Assembly (NCBI GenBank): GCA_003233535.1
Contig: QIMA01000437.1
Coordinates: forward strand, 1 to 8,597
DNA from: Rhodanobacteraceae bacterium
Lineage (GTDB): Bacteria; Pseudomonadota; Gammaproteobacteria; Xanthomonadales; SZUA-5
Direction: 5' to 3'
DNA length: 8,597 nt
The translations under genes and the position numbers were made by a program. The notes beneath the pieces were generated by a model. It worked only from the letters and a program-made list of their open reading frames with translations, was not told where the DNA came from and searched no databases. The number at the start of each line of letters is the position of its first letter. Position 1 is the stretch's first letter. This document shows, one piece after another, positions 7,256 to 8,597 of the stretch.

Positions 7256-7448
7256 TGGGCACGCCGAAACTGATTGGCATTAGCTTACGAAGGTACGGCT
7301 TCATGGGGATCTAGCCAAACGAGTGCAAGCCCTAAACCCCGGAGCCAAGCGGCCGGGCTGCTCTTCTCAGCCCTCACTCATCCAGCCTTCGCGAGCGCGC
7401 CGATTTCTGCCACTCTAAGCGGTCATTCTTGCCGATCTGACTATCACG

Positions 7449-8474
7449 ATGAACACATTAGACCCCGCACTCGAGAAATTCTTGCGCGGCCTGCCCAAGG
7501 CCGAACTGCACATCCACATTGAGGGCTCGCTGGAGCCTGAACTCATTTTTGCGCTGGCACAGCGCAACGGGGTGAAGCTGGACTACCCCGATGTGGACAG
7601 CTTGCGCGCGGCCTACGCGTTCAGCGATCTGCAGAGCTTTCTAGATATCTACTACGCCGGCGCCAGCGTGTTGCTCAAGCCTGCAGACTTCCACGACATG
7701 GCCTACGCCTATTTTGAGCGGGCCCGCGCCGACAACGTGATTCACGCCGAGCTGTTTTTCGATCCGCAAACCCACACCGAGCGCGGCGTGCCGTTTGCTG
7801 CGGTGATGGAAGGATTGAAGAGCGCGCAGGTCAAGGCGAAAGCCGAGCTGGGCGTCGACTCAGAGCTGATCATGTGCTTCTTGCGCCATCTGGACGAAGA
7901 CGCCGCGTTTGAGACCCTGGAATTAGCCAAGCCCTATTTGGACGACATCATCGGTGTGGGCTTGGATTCGGCCGAAGTGGGCAATCCGCCGGAGAAATTC
8001 GAACGCGTATACGCCGCGGCGCGCGAGCTGGGTTTGCGCTCGGTGGCGCACGCCGGCGAAGAGGGACCGCCGAGCTACATCCACGGCGCGCTGGATGCGC
8101 TCAAAGTTGAGCGCATCGACCACGGCGTGCAGTCGCTAAAAGATCCGGCGCTGGTCGAGCGCTTGGTCCGCGAACAGATCCCGCTGACCGTTTGCCCGCT
8201 GTCCAACATCAAGCTCTGCGTGTTCAAGCAGATGGCCGATCACAACCTACGCGAGCTGCTCGACGCGGGGCTAGTCGCCACTATTAATTCCGACGATCCC
8301 GCATATTTTGGCGGCTACATGAATCAGAATTTCGTCGAAACCTTCGCTGCGCTGGGGCTTAATCGCGAACACGCCATAACGCTCGCCGAGAACAGTTTCC
8401 GCGGCAGTTTTGTCAGCGCTGAGCGCAAGGCGGGGTATCTGGCACAGGTCGAGGCGTATTGCGCGGCGAACTGA
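7449..8474 (+). CDS. Adenine deaminase (adenosine deaminase family)
   Basis: This encodes 341 residues, the usual size for the family. Metal-dependent deaminase residues are all present: zinc ligands His21 and His23 in HIHIEGS, His201 and catalytic Glu204 in HAGEEGPP, His225 in RIDHGV, and Asp282 in NSDDP. Two stretches, GLDSAEVGNPPEKF (171-184) and NSDDPAYFGGY (280-290), are those I associate with the bacterial adenine deaminases of this superfamily rather than true adenosine deaminases. The favoured reaction is therefore adenine to hypoxanthine plus ammonia, in cytoplasmic purine salvage. Adenosine as substrate, as implied by the common name add, remains possible. No signal peptide is present. 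The ATG at 7449 has no clear Shine-Dalgarno sequence, but the conserved LPKAELHIH begins at residue 15, which fits this start. It is transcribed divergently from the S9 peptidase gene. Confidence 0.92.
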   Translation: MNTLDPALEKFLRGLPKAELHIHIEGSLEPELIFALAQRNGVKLDYPDVDSLRAAYAFSDLQSFLDIYYAGASVLLKPADFHDMAYAYFERARADNVIHAELFFDPQTHTERGVPFAAVMEGLKSAQVKAKAELGVDSELIMCFLRHLDEDAAFETLELAKPYLDDIIGVGLDSAEVGNPPEKFERVYAAARELGLRSVAHAGEEGPPSYIHGALDALKVERIDHGVQSLKDPALVERLVREQIPLTVCPLSNIKLCVFKQMADHNLRELLDAGLVATINSDDPAYFGGYMNQNFVETFAALGLNREHAITLAENSFRGSFVSAERKAGYLAQVEAYCAAN

Positions 8475-8485
8475 TCAGCCGAGTG

Positions 8486-8509
8486 CCAGTGGCCAGTACC
8501 AGTGGCCAG
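8486..8509 (+). repeat. Two-copy direct repeat behind the deaminase gene
   Basis: CCAGTGGCCAG occurs at 8486-8496 and again at 8499-8509, separated by TA (period 13). Each unit contains TGGCCA, itself a palindrome. It begins 12 bases after the stop codon. Confidence 0.7.
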
Positions 8510-8512
8510 AGG

Positions 8513-8536
8513 AGCAAGAGCAGTAAAAGCAGCAAG
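8513..8536 (+). repeat. Degenerate purine-rich AGCA-type repeat
   Basis: AGCAAG, AGCAGTAAA and AGCAGCAAG follow one another directly after the CCAGTGGCCAG pair. The remaining bases, 8537-8597, hold a GC-rich stretch with a possible CGGCG/CGCCG hairpin lacking a T tract, and no gene I can support. Confidence 0.5.
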
Positions 8537-8597
8537 TGCAACGGCGCGGCGCACGCCGGTAAGGGGATTGGCTCCGATCTACTCGCTGCGCGTATTC

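Noticed and set aside
7194..7304. An N-terminal extension of the S9 peptidase from an ATG at 7304
   Set aside because: It would place 37 residues before a good signal peptide, is partly encoded by the heptanucleotide repeat, and has no ribosome site.
8324..8554. A minus-strand open frame with a signal-peptide-like start opposite the deaminase 3' end
   Set aside because: Most of it is antisense to conserved deaminase sequence and the rest is repeat DNA; the hydrophobic start is probably chance.
8475..8597. A minus-strand open frame entering from the right edge and ending near 8478
   Set aside because: It is about 40 codons of Cys/Arg/Ser-rich sequence read through short repeats, with no motif; too little is visible to call a gene end.

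Overview
The window is GC-rich bacterial chromosome. The gene content points to a gammaproteobacterium, most likely of the Lysobacterales/Xanthomonadales: an HrpB-type DEAH helicase, a periplasmic S9 peptidase, an adenine-deaminase-type protein, a DUF3011 repeat protein, and intergenic spacers rich in short GC-rich repeats. The lineage is inferred from gene families and general character, not from a marker gene.

Layout from left to right. Bases 1-92 are the end of a dispersed inverted-repeat element that runs off the left edge. Bases 87-812 (minus) encode a secreted protein with three DUF3011 repeats; its stop codon lies inside that element. Bases 813-1136 are a divergent spacer holding a hairpin followed by a T tract with no obvious gene in front of it. 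Bases 1137-2051 (plus) encode a lipoprotein alpha/beta-hydrolase with an intact Ser-Asp-His triad. Bases 2064-2255 are a complete, MITE-like 192-bp inverted-repeat element, in the opposite orientation to the first copy, filling the gap between two convergent genes. Bases 7193 down to 2284 (minus) are a two-gene unit: an exported S9 prolyl-oligopeptidase-family enzyme followed by hrpB, which starts with GTG overlapping the upstream TGA. Bases 7194-7448 are a divergent spacer with a heptanucleotide repeat. Bases 7449-8474 (plus) encode an adenine/adenosine deaminase. Bases 8475-8597 hold short tandem repeats and no gene that can be supported.

The genes do not form a single pathway. Three products (DUF3011 protein, esterase, S9 peptidase) carry export signals and would act in the envelope or periplasm. 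HrpB acts on RNA, and the deaminase belongs to purine salvage. Only S9-hrpB looks like an operon.

No new defence, mobile or biosynthetic system is convincingly visible. The best lead is the small inverted-repeat element present in two copies. Both copies sit at gene 3' ends, one supplies a stop codon, and matching arms in the two copies are more alike than the two arms of one copy.
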